A stretch of 58,503 nt of DNA from Verrucomicrobium sp. BvORR106. Lineage in GTDB: Bacteria > Verrucomicrobiota > Verrucomicrobiia > Verrucomicrobiales > Verrucomicrobiaceae. This document shows positions 25,210 through 33,115 of this stretch, one piece after another. The position numbers were made by a program, and so were the translations under genes. Location of the stretch: positions 1-58,503 of the forward strand of contig NZ_BATR01000005.1 of assembly GCF_000739655.1 (NCBI RefSeq), read 5' to 3'. Numbering within the stretch: position 1 is the stretch's first letter; each line of letters begins with the position of its first letter. A model generated the notes under the pieces. It was not told where the DNA came from. It saw nothing but the letters and a program-made list of their open reading frames with translations, and searched no databases.

Positions 25210-26439
25210 ATGTCCTCACGTTGCTCCCGACCGGTCACCCGCTTCCTGACATCGCTCCTGCTGCCTGTCGCTGCACTTTTTTCAGCGCAGTGCGCGTCAG
25301 CCCAGGAGGTTGTAGCGGCCCCTGAAGTGAGTGGGAAGGTTTACGATTGCAAGGCGGGCCCCTGGGGGCAGCTCAAGTACTATTACATTTACCTGGAGGC
25401 CCCCGTCCAGTTCACCGCCAAGTTCCCGATGCCCAACTCGGTGACCAAATGGTGCTTTGAAGGCCTGACCGAACCCGATCTGCGGGCGCTTTTCACCCGA
25501 GCTGGCTTGCCCCATGCCTTGCAACAGTATCTCCTGGAGCCCAAACGCACGGTGGTGGAGAACGGCATTCTGACGGTCTTCCCGCCGCTGCCGGACCTGG
25601 AGGCGATGACCCCCACCCAGCGAGAAGTGATCTACGGGGAGCTGGCCAAGTCTGACCTGAATGAGTATCACAAAAATCCAGTGCTCATCACGGCCAACAA
25701 CGTGACCGAATGGCTCCAGGGCACCAAGCTGAGTCCTGAACTTCTGGAAGTGATCCCCAAATTCACCTACCGGCGCGGCAACATCCTGGCCTTCAGTGAC
25801 TTGTCAGCCGTCCTCAACTATGCCAAAACCGACAAGGAGGCGCAGGACTTCTTCAAAACCGTCACCCGCACCCGCACCATGATCCTGCGCCTGTCGGTGG
25901 ATGAGAACACCGACATTCAGCAACTGGCCGCTTACTGGACCGGCCGCAACCGCTACAAGGACATCGAGCCCATCCTCCAGTCCGCCAAGGAAACGGAAAG
26001 CGTGGCCCTCATCGACATCATCCACCTGCTGCCCTCCATGGCGCGGCGGTATCTGTACACCTACCCGCCGATGGAACTGGCCATCATGGGGAGGATGCCC
26101 GACTGCCACTGGACCTCATTGAACTTCTTCAACCACTATGCCCGCCAGTATTTCCTCGATACCCGGCTGGCGGCCGACCATGTGCTGAACAGCTACGACC
26201 GTGTGCCCGCCCCCTACGAGTTCGGGGACGTGCTCATGTTTCTGGATGTGCATGGCCAGGCCATCCACTCCTGCGTGTACATTGCGGATGACATCGTCTT
26301 CACTAAAAACGGTGAAAACCTCGTGTCCCCCTGGCTGCTCATGAAGCTGGATGACGTCAAAAGCATCTATTTCCCCGTGAACGAGGGTTCGGTCCAGGGC
26401 TTCCGCATGAAACCTCCCGGGGCAGAAAGCGCCAAATAG
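25210..26439 (+). CDS. Exported protein with a possible NlpC/P60-like cysteine hydrolase domain
   Basis: A 409-aa protein with a signal peptide (hydrophobic core LTSLLLPVAALF, cleavage near CASAQ). The middle (about 45-290) has no motif I know. The C-terminal part reads like a papain-like NlpC/P60 domain: Cys in PDCHWTSLNFFN, then a GDVLMF strand and AIHSCVYIADDIVFTKNG, matching the usual C, GD, H order of this fold. That would make it a cell-wall or amide hydrolase in the periplasm; this assignment is inference. A start at 25192 is also possible. It is divergent from the secretin gene (165 bases between starts) and convergent with the next gene. Confidence 0.65.
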   Translation: MSSRCSRPVTRFLTSLLLPVAALFSAQCASAQEVVAAPEVSGKVYDCKAGPWGQLKYYYIYLEAPVQFTAKFPMPNSVTKWCFEGLTEPDLRALFTRAGLPHALQQYLLEPKRTVVENGILTVFPPLPDLEAMTPTQREVIYGELAKSDLNEYHKNPVLITANNVTEWLQGTKLSPELLEVIPKFTYRRGNILAFSDLSAVLNYAKTDKEAQDFFKTVTRTRTMILRLSVDENTDIQQLAAYWTGRNRYKDIEPILQSAKETESVALIDIIHLLPSMARRYLYTYPPMELAIMGRMPDCHWTSLNFFNHYARQYFLDTRLAADHVLNSYDRVPAPYEFGDVLMFLDVHGQAIHSCVYIADDIVFTKNGENLVSPWLLMKLDDVKSIYFPVNEGSVQGFRMKPPGAESAK

Positions 26440-26445
26440 CCCTCA

Positions 26446-28278
26446 TCATGGAGCCGGGGAAGCGACACCGCTTCTCCAGGCGGCATGCTCACCCGGCATG
26501 GGGCGCACCCGCCTCGTTCGTGCGTCGTACGCATAAGCTTTGAGCTGGACCTGCTCCACCCCTTCCTCCTGCGAACGCTGAGGAAGGTCAATGACCACCT
26601 CCCAGGCAAAGTAGTGCTCAGGAAACTGCCGGCGAAGCAACATGCGCTGGTGAAAGTCCTCTGGCAGCACCGGGGCTGTCAGCGCGATGAACCGCTCCTC
26701 GCCAGCAGGCACGGTGGCACTGATCAGAATCAGATCCGCCAGATTGACCCGGTCCTTCGTGAGGCCGCAAGTCCCCCGGGCCAGCCACCGCCCCCCGCCC
26801 AGAGGGTGGAGGGAACTGAAGCTGGCGAACTTATCGGGAATAGCACTCCCCTGCCGCCACTGGCTGAGGCGTACGTCCTCCACGAACTTCACTCCTTTGA
26901 GACGCTCTTGGGAGCGGAGGAATTCCAGCCAGCCCGCCAGCTGATGTTTGGTCGAGTCCCACTGGATCGATGGATTGATCGGCAACGCCCTGACAAAATC
27001 TGTGGCAGCAATCTCCGAAACCATCCGCTGATGATAGAGGAGGAAGGAATGATAGCCTGCGGACCAGCCGGAGAAATGACCGGCCAGCAGCACCGCCACG
27101 GCAAACCCCAGCACACCCTCCGGCATCCGCACCACACCGCGCAGATCAGGATGAAAACAGAATGCGGCCACCAAGAAGACCACGCCGAGAACCATGAAAA
27201 GCATGAAGGTGGCGTAACGCGGAGCCAGCGCCGTCTCAAAGAGGGAGCCCATGCGCAGGTAGCAGATGAGGGCGGCATTCCCCACCGCCCACGCCACACA
27301 GATCAGCCACGGCAGGGCGGCTCTCCAGGCATCACGGCGGCGAGTCTTCCACACCAGCAGGAACGCCAACACGGAAACCACAGCCAGCAGGACGCCTCCA
27401 GCGACCATGCTCACTTCAAACGCCTCCAAAACCGAACCCTGCCCCAAGGTGTGCCCCAGCAGGACCAGCACATACAGGGCCGCCATCCCGGGACGGGCCG
27501 TCGCCTCATTCACGTCCCCCTCAACTACTACATCCGCACTCACCCCATGCAGGGCAAAATGGGCCACCCAGGTGGCCACCACCATCACAACCGTCCAGAC
27601 GACCAGCACCCTCACCTTGCGTTGGTTGGACATTTCCGCTGGCATAGCCACCCCCACCATCGGCAGGAGGAGGAAGCCCACCAGAAAGCCTGAACCAAAG
27701 GAGTTGGCCGCCACCACGCTCAAGCCCAAAGAGACCAACCACCGCCAGGTCCGCCAGTCTCCCGCCGAACGCAACAACGCCAACCCCACCGTGAGACAGG
27801 CTCCAGGAATGAAGTTCTGAAAAACAAAATCCCAGATCCACGTGTGCCCCTGAGCTCCGGTAAAGATGCTGAGATTCGCCAGCAACATCAACACGGGCCC
27901 GCGAGCCCCTGCCCTCTTCCACATCGGACGGGTGAGCAGCAGTACGGAAAAAGACATGAAAACCGAGAGCCCCCAACTCAACAACGGAAGCACGGACACA
28001 TCTCCCTTCAGCCCATGCAGAGCCGCGAAGTACAGCAGCTTGCCCACCGCCGCAGGATGCCCATTGTGCGGACGGAAGAGATCCTGCCATTCGCTGCGAC
28101 CTTCCACCCAGTGCTGATATTGCGCCACAAAGGCCCAGGAATCATGATAAGGCAGACGAGGGGCGAAGGAGGCACATCCATAGAGAACCACCAGCGCGGG
28201 AATCCACGCCACCAGCCAGAGGAACACGTGCCAGAGCCTGGCGGTGGAGGGAGTGGAACGTTGCAAGGAAACTGTCAC
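26446..28278 (-). CDS. Polytopic membrane protein, possible GT-C glycosyltransferase
   Basis: A 610-aa integral membrane protein with about ten hydrophobic helices spread over residues 15-430, then a soluble C-terminal region of about 170 residues probably on the periplasmic side. The first loop (PYHDSWAFVAQYQHW) has an acidic residue after the first helix, as expected of GT-C lipid-sugar-dependent glycosyltransferases, and it continues with FRPHNGHP. No family-specific motif is certain, so the function is a guess based on topology and on the neighbouring epimerases and GT2 gene. Its stop is 6 bases from the convergent gene's stop. Confidence 0.65.
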   Translation of the reverse strand: MTVSLQRSTPSTARLWHVFLWLVAWIPALVVLYGCASFAPRLPYHDSWAFVAQYQHWVEGRSEWQDLFRPHNGHPAAVGKLLYFAALHGLKGDVSVLPLLSWGLSVFMSFSVLLLTRPMWKRAGARGPVLMLLANLSIFTGAQGHTWIWDFVFQNFIPGACLTVGLALLRSAGDWRTWRWLVSLGLSVVAANSFGSGFLVGFLLLPMVGVAMPAEMSNQRKVRVLVVWTVVMVVATWVAHFALHGVSADVVVEGDVNEATARPGMAALYVLVLLGHTLGQGSVLEAFEVSMVAGGVLLAVVSVLAFLLVWKTRRRDAWRAALPWLICVAWAVGNAALICYLRMGSLFETALAPRYATFMLFMVLGVVFLVAAFCFHPDLRGVVRMPEGVLGFAVAVLLAGHFSGWSAGYHSFLLYHQRMVSEIAATDFVRALPINPSIQWDSTKHQLAGWLEFLRSQERLKGVKFVEDVRLSQWRQGSAIPDKFASFSSLHPLGGGRWLARGTCGLTKDRVNLADLILISATVPAGEERFIALTAPVLPEDFHQRMLLRRQFPEHYFAWEVVIDLPQRSQEEGVEQVQLKAYAYDARTRRVRPMPGEHAAWRSGVASPAP

Positions 28279-28404
28279 GGTTTCCAGAATCGCATGATAA
28301 GCACCAGTGCAACGATGAAAAAACCATTCTCCTCAGGTTGACTGCCGGGAGGGACCGGAGGAGAGGCTGTTTTTCCCTCCCTCTACTCATTTCCACCCAT
28401 CATC

Positions 28405-29478
28405 ATGCGCATTCTCGTCACTGGAGCCTGTGGGTTTGTTGGCAGCCGGATTCTGCGCCAGTTGCGCGCTCTGTCTGAGGACTGGACCCTGGTCGGCCTG
28501 GACAATCTCTGCCGGGCAGGCAGTGAACTAAACCGCGGGGCGCTGAAGGAACTCGGAGTGAAGTTTTTTCACGGAGATGTACGATCTGCGAGTGACTTCG
28601 AATCCCTCCCCGCGGTGGACTGGGTCATCGATGCAGCGGCAAACCCCAGCGTGCTGGCCGGCGTGGATGGCAAGTCCAGCAGCCGCCAGGTGATCGAGCA
28701 TAACCTTCTGGGCACCGTGAACATGCTGGAGTACTGCCGCCGTCATGGCGCAGGCTTCATCCTGCTCAGCACCAGCCGGGTTTATGGGATCGAACCCCTC
28801 TGCCAGATCCCTTTGCAGCAGCAGGGTGACCGCTTTGTGGTGGATGCCTCCCGGCCGCTCGCGCAGGGACTCTCCGCCCGCGGTGTAGATGAAAATTTCT
28901 CCACTGCACCTCCCGTGTCCCTCTACGGGGTGAGCAAGAAGATGTCTGAAGATCTGGCCCTGGAGTACGGCTACACCTTCAGGCTGCCGGTGTTCATCAA
29001 TCGCTGTGGCGTCATGGCTGGAGCCGGACAGTTCGGCCGGGCGGATCAGGGCATCGTCGCCTTCTGGATCCACTCCTGGCGGGAGCAGCGCTCGCTCCGC
29101 TATCTCGGATTCGGCGGCAACGGCTGGCAGGTGCGGGATGCCCTGCACCCAGATGACCTGGCTCAGCTGCTGTTCAAGCAGGTGCAAGCGGGGGATGCCA
29201 AGGACAAACCCCGGCTGGTCAATGTCGCCGGCGGGGTAGAGAGCTCCTTCTCGCTGGCCGAACTGAGCGTCTGGTGCGCGACCCGCTACGGCCGGGAAGT
29301 GCCCGTGGCGAAGGATGGCAGCGAACGGCCATTCGATATCGCATGGCTGCTGCTCGATGACGCGAAAGCACGTCAAGCATGGGACTGGAAGCCGGAGATC
29401 ACCAGAGACCAGCTCTTTGAAGAGGTCGCCGCCTTCGCCGACGCCCAACCATCCTGGATGGCGGTGTCAGCGTCTTGA
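28405..29478 (+). CDS. NAD-dependent sugar epimerase/dehydratase (SDR family)
   Basis: A 357-aa extended short-chain dehydrogenase. The Rossmann signature GACGFVG (7-13) binds NAD; LDNLCR follows strand 2; STSRVYG and the catalytic YGVSKK (Tyr-x3-Lys) are in place, as is the family-typical RCGVMAGAGQFGRADQGIVAFW segment. The last two features resemble CDP-paratose 2-epimerase-like enzymes, so it probably acts on a nucleotide sugar for surface glycan. There is no signal peptide. It is divergent from the GT-C-like gene, and the second epimerase lies on the opposite strand beyond the palindrome. Confidence 0.85.
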   Translation: MRILVTGACGFVGSRILRQLRALSEDWTLVGLDNLCRAGSELNRGALKELGVKFFHGDVRSASDFESLPAVDWVIDAAANPSVLAGVDGKSSSRQVIEHNLLGTVNMLEYCRRHGAGFILLSTSRVYGIEPLCQIPLQQQGDRFVVDASRPLAQGLSARGVDENFSTAPPVSLYGVSKKMSEDLALEYGYTFRLPVFINRCGVMAGAGQFGRADQGIVAFWIHSWREQRSLRYLGFGGNGWQVRDALHPDDLAQLLFKQVQAGDAKDKPRLVNVAGGVESSFSLAELSVWCATRYGREVPVAKDGSERPFDIAWLLLDDAKARQAWDWKPEITRDQLFEEVAAFADAQPSWMAVSAS

Positions 29479-29537
29479 GTCGAGCGGGAAGTCTCAAGGT
29501 CAGGGGAGGGAAACGCACTGGATTGTTTTGGGCGTGA

Positions 29538-29927
29538 CCGCGTAAACGCCAATGCCATCAGGGAAAAGTGGCGTGGCCGATGACCTCCTTTTTGGGAAGG
29601 ATCTGAGGGCTGAAAGCCCGGCGTGATGGCAGCCTTGGGCAACGCCCAAGGTTGGCGTTGGTTTAGATATTGAGGGCTGTAGGCCCGGAGTCATTCAGGG
29701 ATGCTCGTCGTGGGCAGGCTTAATGAGGCCGGGCCTTCAGCCCTCAAGGGTTGATGGGGACATCTATTCCTTGGGCGTTGCCCAAGGCTGCTATCAAGCC
29801 GGACCTTCGGCCCTTTTGAAGTGGCATTCCTGCCACCGGGATGGCGGATGCGCTATCGCTATCCCGGGCTTGCCTAGGCAAAACAGCAAAACTATCCTTT
29901 TCCCTGATGGCATTGGCGTAAACGCGG
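29538..29927. repeat. MITE-like long palindromic element with 31-bp terminal inverted repeats
   Basis: The ends 29538-29568 and 29897-29927 are inverted copies matching 29 of 31 bases. Inside, a block around 29603-29653 (ending AACGCCCAAGG) is the reverse complement of 29770-29818, and a further inner block (GAGGGCTGTAGGCCCGG) pairs with 29724-29752. The whole can fold into one long hairpin of nested stems. No transposase frame. It fills most of the gene-free stretch 29479-30092; 29928-30048 holds nothing I recognise. Confidence 0.85.
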
Positions 29928-30048
29928 AACTCCAACCCTGTTGAAGGACCATTTCCTCTTGATGGAGAGCGTAGAGCTCAGAAGGGCCAATAGCCCCTCA
30001 CCTTCCGCCGTGTCAATTCACCCCTGATCCTACTATCTGCCTCCCAAC

Positions 30049-30086
30049 TCAGGTCTTCTGTCTTGTGTCTTATAATCTTGTGTCTG
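30049..30086. repeat. Short-word repeat (TCTTGTGTCT type)
   Basis: Degenerate copies of TCTTGTGTCT (AGACACAAGA on the other strand) lie 7 bases past the stop of the minus-strand epimerase. Similar words occur at 13931-13948, past the serine hydrolase stop, and at 7141-7165, just before the SMUG1-type gene. Function unknown. Confidence 0.5.
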
Positions 30087-30092
30087 CCCCGC

Positions 30093-31151
30093 TCACAACG
30101 ACGCCACACACGCCGCGTGGATCTCTTCCAGCGTACGGCGCAGGTCATACTTATAGTGCCAGTCCGGATAATGCTGCTGGAACTTGCTGACATCGCTCAC
30201 GTACCAGATGTGGTCGCCAATGCGGTTGTCCTCTTCGTAGCTCCAGTCCAGCTTCTTCCCGCTGATCTCTTCACAGAGCTTGATGGCCTCCAGCATGGAG
30301 CAGTTGGAGTGGCGTGATCCACCGATGTTATACACCTCACCGCTGCGCGGAGCCTTGAGGAAGTGCCAGAAGGCATCCACCAGATCGTGGCTGTGGATGT
30401 TGTCCCGCACCTGCTTGCCCTTGTAACCAAAGATCGAATAGGGCTTGCCTGTCACCGTGCACTTCATGAGGTAGGCCAGGAAACCGTGCAACTCCGCCCC
30501 GGCATGAGCTGGGCCGGTCAGACAGCCGCCGCGGAAAACGCCGGTCTTCATGCCGAAATACCGGCCGTACTCCTGCACCATCACGTCCGCCGCCACCTTG
30601 CTGGCGCCGAAGATGGAATGCTTGCTGTCATCGATGCTCATGCTCTCATCGATGCCCTTGGCATGATAAGGATGATCCTCGGCGATCTCCCACCGTGTCT
30701 CCGTTTCCACAAGGGGCAAACGATTGGGCGTGTCTCCATACACTTTATTGGTGCTGGTGAAGATAAAAACCGCATCCGGACAGTGGAGCCGAGTGGCCTC
30801 CAGCATGTGCATGGTGCCCACCGCATTGACGCCGAAATCAGTCAGCGGCTCACGCGCCGCCCAATCGTGAGATGGCTGGGCTGCGGTGTGAATCACAGCC
30901 CCCGTGGCAAAACCGTACTTCTTGAACACCCGTGTCACCTCACCCCAGTCGCGGATGTCCACCGCCTCATGCCGGTAGAGCGACATTGCTTCAAGGCTGT
31001 CACGGGATTTGGAAGTGGAGGCCTCGGCACCAAAGAAATAGCTTCGCATGTCATTGTCGATCCCGATGACAGCCGTCCCTTCAGCATGGAGCCGCTTGCA
31101 CGTCTCCGAGCCAATCAATCCACACGATCCAGTGACAATAGCCAATTTCAT
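30093..31151 (-). CDS. CDP-paratose 2-epimerase / CDP-tyvelose epimerase (RfbE-like)
   Basis: A 352-aa extended SDR enzyme. GSCGLIG (8-14) binds NAD and [12 protein letters not shown] follows strand 2. The segments [45 protein letters not shown] and [20 protein letters not shown] are characteristic of RfbE, which converts CDP-paratose to CDP-tyvelose for O-antigen. The usual Tyr-x3-Lys has Phe in the Tyr position in FGASK, as read here. With the neighbouring SDR and GT2 genes it suggests a surface polysaccharide containing a dideoxy or related hexose; the exact substrate is inferred. Confidence 0.85.
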   Translation of the reverse strand: MKLAIVTGSCGLIGSETCKRLHAEGTAVIGIDNDMRSYFFGAEASTSKSRDSLEAMSLYRHEAVDIRDWGEVTRVFKKYGFATGAVIHTAAQPSHDWAAREPLTDFGVNAVGTMHMLEATRLHCPDAVFIFTSTNKVYGDTPNRLPLVETETRWEIAEDHPYHAKGIDESMSIDDSKHSIFGASKVAADVMVQEYGRYFGMKTGVFRGGCLTGPAHAGAELHGFLAYLMKCTVTGKPYSIFGYKGKQVRDNIHSHDLVDAFWHFLKAPRSGEVYNIGGSRHSNCSMLEAIKLCEEISGKKLDWSYEEDNRIGDHIWYVSDVSKFQQHYPDWHYKYDLRRTLEEIHAACVASL

Positions 31152-31261
31152 GAGTCCGCCATGCTACGGTTTTCCGTTGATGCCGCAAAGATTTTCTCTA
31201 ATCTCGGCGCGCGCCCGGACCCCCTCCCCAAGAGCCCGATGCTACCTGAGTAATTTCCGCC

Positions 31262-32047
31262 ATGAACACGTTAAATCCGGTCAAGTTTTTGAGCATCGTC
31301 ATCCCTGCGCGCGATGAGGTGGGGAGCCTGCCCTACACGGTGCGGCACCTGTATGATAAACTGACGGAGAACGGCATCAGGCATGAGATCGTGGTGGTGA
31401 ATGACGGAAGCACGGATGGCACCTGGGAACTGCTTCAGGAGATGAAGGCGGAGTTCCCTACGCTGGCTCCCGTGAACAACGAAGGTGCCAATGGCTTTGG
31501 CCGGGCCATTGTTCGCGGATTGAACGCCATGCAGGGTGACGCCGTGGTAATCATGATGGCGGATGAGTCCGACAGCCCCGACCATGTGGTGGGCTACTAC
31601 AATCTGCTCAATCAGGGGTACGAGTGCGTGTTTGGCAGCCGGTTCGTGCGCGGCGGCGAGGTCCAGGACTACCCGCCCCACAAGCTCGTCCTCAACCGCC
31701 TGGTCAACTGGTGGATCAAGCTGGTCTTCAACATCGGCCTCAACGACACCACCAACGCCTTCAAGGCCTATCGCCGGGAGGTCATCGATGGCTGCCGCCC
31801 CTTCATCGCGCCGCACTTCAACCTGACGGTGGAGATCCCCCTGAAGGCCATTGTCCGGGGATACACCTGGACCACCATGCCCATCTCATGGCAAAACCGC
31901 CGCGCAGGCGTGGCCAAGCTGAAGCTCAAGGAGATGGGCAGCCGCTACCTTTTCATCATCCTGTACGTCTGGCTGGAGAAGTACTTCAGCCGCGGGGACT
32001 ACCGCCGCCAGATTCAATCGATAGAGAAAGAAATGATCGCGGGGTGA
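31262..32047 (+). CDS. Family 2 glycosyltransferase (dolichol-phosphate-mannose synthase-like)
   Basis: A 261-aa GT-A enzyme. LSIVIPARDE starts the domain, VVVNDGSTDGT binds the nucleotide sugar, and MMADESDSPDHV replaces the usual DxD-containing strand with acidic residues. GSRFVRGGEVQDYP and NAFKAYRREV are typical of DPM1/polyprenyl-phosphate sugar transferases. No C-terminal membrane helices are present, so the protein is soluble or peripheral. It is divergent from the RfbE-like gene (110 bases between starts) and 32 bases before the SGNH gene. It would load a lipid carrier for the GT-C-like enzyme (inference). Confidence 0.9.
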   Translation: MNTLNPVKFLSIVIPARDEVGSLPYTVRHLYDKLTENGIRHEIVVVNDGSTDGTWELLQEMKAEFPTLAPVNNEGANGFGRAIVRGLNAMQGDAVVIMMADESDSPDHVVGYYNLLNQGYECVFGSRFVRGGEVQDYPPHKLVLNRLVNWWIKLVFNIGLNDTTNAFKAYRREVIDGCRPFIAPHFNLTVEIPLKAIVRGYTWTTMPISWQNRRAGVAKLKLKEMGSRYLFIILYVWLEKYFSRGDYRRQIQSIEKEMIAG

Positions 32048-32079
32048 GAGGCGTTTGGTCTAGTCTCTTTGCCCAAACC

Positions 32080-33015
32080 ATGAAACGTCTCCTCACCGGA
32101 ATCATTGCCCTTTTTTCCGGGCTGGCCTCTTTGAAGGCAGCCTCCACCTTCGAGTTTCAAGACCATGACCGTGTCATCCTCCTGGGAGGCACGCTGATCG
32201 AGCGGGAGCAGAAGTACGGCTTTCTGGAGTCCGCCCTGACGCTCGCGGCTGGCGAGGGCAAGCACGTGAGCTTCCGGAACCTGGGCTGGAGCGGCGACAC
32301 CGTCTTTGGCCACGCCCGGTCCTACTTCGGCCCTCCCAAGGAGGGTTTGGAACGCTTGAGCCGTCACGTGGAGCAGATCAAGCCCACGGTCCTGATCGCC
32401 TGCTACGGAGCAGACCTCCCCTTTGAAGGGCTGATCAAGATGCCCGAGTTCATCTCCGGCTACCGGGAAATGCTGGACCTCGTGCGCGCCAAGAGCCCGA
32501 AGGTTCGCGTCATCATCATTGCCCCTCCGCCACTGGAGAACCTGGGTGCCCCGCTGCCAGACCTCACCGCCGCCAACAAGAAGATGGAAGCGGTGCGCAA
32601 TGCCCTGAAGGAGTTCGCGGGCAAACAAGCCGCCACCTTTGTGGACAGCTACGAACTGATGGGCGGTGCCAGCAAACAACGCCCCGAGCACCCGCTCACC
32701 GACAACGGCATCCACTACGGGGAGGCTGGCTATCGCACCTGGGCCGCAAAGATCGTCGAGGGACTCGGCCTGACCGCCCCCAAGCTGCCCCCTGCCGCCG
32801 TGGACCCGCTGCGCCAGACCGTCATCAAGAAGGATCTGCTCTTCTTCAACCGCTGGCGTCCGGCCAATGAGACCTACCTCTATGGGTTCCGAAAACACGA
32901 ACAAGGCCAGAACGCCGCTGAAATCGAGCGCTTCGACCCCTTGGTGACGGCGGAGGACAACAAGATCCACGAGCAAAAGGTGGCGGCGCTGGAAGCTGCC
33001 AAGCGACTCCCCTAG
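32080..33015 (+). CDS. Exported SGNH-fold protein with degenerate active site
   Basis: A 311-aa protein with a signal peptide ending near SLKAAS. The SGNH/GDSL pattern is recognisable but altered: block I reads LLGGTLIERE, with no Ser in the nucleophile position of GDS; block II is NLGWSGDT; block III is CYGAD in place of GxND; block V is DNGIHYGEAGY with Asp and His in the DxxH arrangement. Similar proteins in Verrucomicrobia and Planctomycetes are often next to PVC cytochrome genes, as here (100 bases before the next one). It may bind rather than cleave carbohydrate esters, or use Thr; unresolved. The start at 32080 gives the signal peptide. Confidence 0.8.
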   Translation: MKRLLTGIIALFSGLASLKAASTFEFQDHDRVILLGGTLIEREQKYGFLESALTLAAGEGKHVSFRNLGWSGDTVFGHARSYFGPPKEGLERLSRHVEQIKPTVLIACYGADLPFEGLIKMPEFISGYREMLDLVRAKSPKVRVIIIAPPPLENLGAPLPDLTAANKKMEAVRNALKEFAGKQAATFVDSYELMGGASKQRPEHPLTDNGIHYGEAGYRTWAAKIVEGLGLTAPKLPPAAVDPLRQTVIKKDLLFFNRWRPANETYLYGFRKHEQGQNAAEIERFDPLVTAEDNKIHEQKVAALEAAKRLP

Positions 33016-33028
33016 TCCACCGCGCCTT

Positions 33029-33060
33029 CAGCCGTGCCCGTCACGGCTGTTTGAATTTTG
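33029..33060 (+). terminator. Possible Rho-independent terminator
   Basis: An 8-bp stem (CAGCCGTG at 33029-33036 with CACGGCTG at 33042-33049), a 5-base loop, then TTTGAATTTT. The T-tract is interrupted, so efficiency is doubtful. It lies between the SGNH gene and the PVC cytochrome gene. Confidence 0.5.
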
Positions 33061-33115
33061 CGTCTGCGCCCCCTTAAGGGCCCCTCATTCTGTACTGACC
33101 GCTTTTGATCCGACT

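Noticed and set aside
29723-29944. Small open frames in the 29.5-kb element
   Set aside because: They translate repeat arms in several frames and lack any motif.
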